From: an uncultured Prevotellaceae bacterium
GTDB taxonomy: Bacteria; Bacteroidota; Bacteroidia; Bacteroidales; Bacteroidaceae
DNA length: 7,492 nt
Direction of reading: 5' to 3'
Assembly: GCA_945787625.1 (NCBI GenBank)
Contig: CALZJL010000059.1
Location: 1-7,492, forward strand
The translations under genes were made by a program, and so were the position numbers. This document shows positions 6,768 to 7,492 of this stretch, piece after piece. The notes beneath the pieces are model-generated. The model did no database searches and had not been told where the DNA came from. It saw nothing but the letters and a program-made list of their open reading frames with translations. How positions within the stretch are numbered: position 1 is the stretch's first letter; every line of letters begins with the position of its first letter.

Positions 6768-7467
6768 GGATACTCCTGCTCAAAATCCTATAAATCGTCC
6801 GCATACACTCATCAGACAGCATACCGACATGCCCGTCCATCACCGACACGTCCCACCTCACAGCCGGTCCCGTCTGCGCCACACGCGGCGAAAGCTCATG
6901 CACCTTAGCCGCCGTCTCATCAATAAGAGCAAGCATCACATCAAAAGGAATCCCCTGGCCCACCAGAAGCTCCTCAGACAAAGCATACATGTGATTGACA
7001 AAATTGCAGCAAAACACCGCAGCCAGATGCAAATACCTACGCCTCTCCCCATCGAGGTGATACACCACACGAGAGATACTCCCCGCCACCTCATCAAGCA
7101 AAGCCAGCCCCCCATCGTCCGAAGCCTCCAGAAAGACCGGCACCTTAGAGAAATCCACCTCCCTCTCCAACGAGAAAGTCTGCATAGGGTAAAACACCCC
7201 ACACCTCCTCCGACCCAAAGCCTCCATGCTCACCGACCCAGCAGTATGCACCACCATGACCCCCTCAGGAACCTCCTCAGCCAGACCCGCAGACACCTCC
7301 CCGATACAATCGTCCTTAACCGCCAGCACGACCAAATCAACATCACGAGGCACAGCGCAAACCCTCACCCTGCCGCCACACATCACCACCGAATGCCCCG
7401 CACCCGACAGCGCCTTCCCAAGATGCGAAGCCACTCTACCTCTGCCTATGATTGCAATTTTTCTCAT
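6754..7467 (-). CDS. Rossmann-fold protein with DUF2520 domain
   Basis: This 237-residue protein begins with IAIIGRGRVASHLG, a dinucleotide-binding GxGxxA loop (Gly8, Gly10, Ala13). It continues through VHTAGSVSM (73-81) and GVFYPMQTFSLEREVDF (90-106) into an all-helical C-terminal domain with YLHLAAVFCCNFVNHMYAL (145-163) and AQTGPAVRWD (197-206). These blocks match the DUF2520 family common in Bacteroidota, related in fold to F420/NADP-dependent and 6-phosphogluconate-type dehydrogenases. The physiological reaction is not established as far as I know. The segment between strand beta-2 (about residue 29) and DLVVLAV (44-50) is short, and the protein is smaller than the roughly 255-265 residues I recall for relatives. 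The ATG at 7467 lies directly before the Rossmann strand and 10 nt after a promoter-like element, so this appears to be the first gene of the operon. Confidence 0.9.
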   Translation of the reverse strand: MRKIAIIGRGRVASHLGKALSGAGHSVVMCGGRVRVCAVPRDVDLVVLAVKDDCIGEVSAGLAEEVPEGVMVVHTAGSVSMEALGRRRCGVFYPMQTFSLEREVDFSKVPVFLEASDDGGLALLDEVAGSISRVVYHLDGERRRYLHLAAVFCCNFVNHMYALSEELLVGQGIPFDVMLALIDETAAKVHELSPRVAQTGPAVRWDVSVMDGHVGMLSDECMRTIYRILSRSIHDKL

Positions 7468-7477
7468 AATTTGAGGT

Positions 7478-7485
7478 CAAAGTTA
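7478..7485 (-). promoter_or_regulatory. Bacteroidota-type -7 promoter element (TAnnTTTG)
   Basis: The minus strand reads TAACTTTG, an exact match to the TAnnTTTG -7 consensus of the Bacteroidota primary sigma factor, ending 10 nt before the ATG at 7467. The -33 element (TTTG/TTG) would lie at or beyond the right edge and cannot be checked. If used, the transcript would have a leader of only a few nucleotides. It probably drives the whole leftward operon. Confidence 0.6.
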
Positions 7486-7492
7486 CGAATAA

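Noticed and set aside
6345..6908. 187-codon plus-strand open frame opposite kdsC and the DUF2520 gene
   Set aside because: It runs antisense across two overlapping real genes, with His/Arg/Ser/Thr-rich shadow composition and no recognisable motif.

Overview
The window most likely comes from a member of the Bacteroidales, perhaps a Muribaculaceae- or Bacteroides-like gut bacterium. Three things point there. The products (DUF2520 Rossmann protein, Maf, and a lipidated TamA-type protein) resemble Bacteroidota versions. A TAnnTTTG element of the Bacteroidota promoter type sits just upstream of the first leftward gene. Most starts lack a clear Shine-Dalgarno sequence. The species cannot be fixed from the sequence alone.

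Layout. Seven genes lie on the minus strand, reading right to left from 7467 to 661: a DUF2520 Rossmann protein, a KdsC-type HAD phosphatase, a Maf nucleotide pyrophosphatase, a small lipoprotein, a one-chain iron-sulfur L-serine ammonia-lyase, an unrecognised protein with a very acidic tail, and a TamL/BamA-superfamily outer-membrane lipoprotein. Their junctions are, in order, 14-nt overlap, about 7-nt overlap, 6-nt gap, 4-nt ATGA overlap, 24-nt gap and 14-nt overlap, so a single transcript is likely. At the left edge, one plus-strand gene enters from outside the window. It encodes a partial periplasmic-binding (NMT1/SsuA-like) protein and meets tamL tail to tail with a 62-bp overlap.

How the genes fit together. 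Several concern the envelope: KdsC makes free Kdo for the lipopolysaccharide core, TamL is an outer-membrane assembly factor, and two products carry lipoprotein signals. Maf and the DUF2520 protein are housekeeping, and SdaA catabolises serine to pyruvate. The operon looks like a mixed housekeeping/envelope unit rather than one dedicated pathway.

There is no intergenic stretch over 300 bases, and I see no RNA gene, mobile element, CRISPR array or convincing terminator. I found no clear new biological system. The points most worth a second look are the convergent overlap, the acidic-tail protein, the SdaA C-terminus without a cysteine, and a strong C-over-G and A-over-T skew on the plus strand that holds in both gene orientations.
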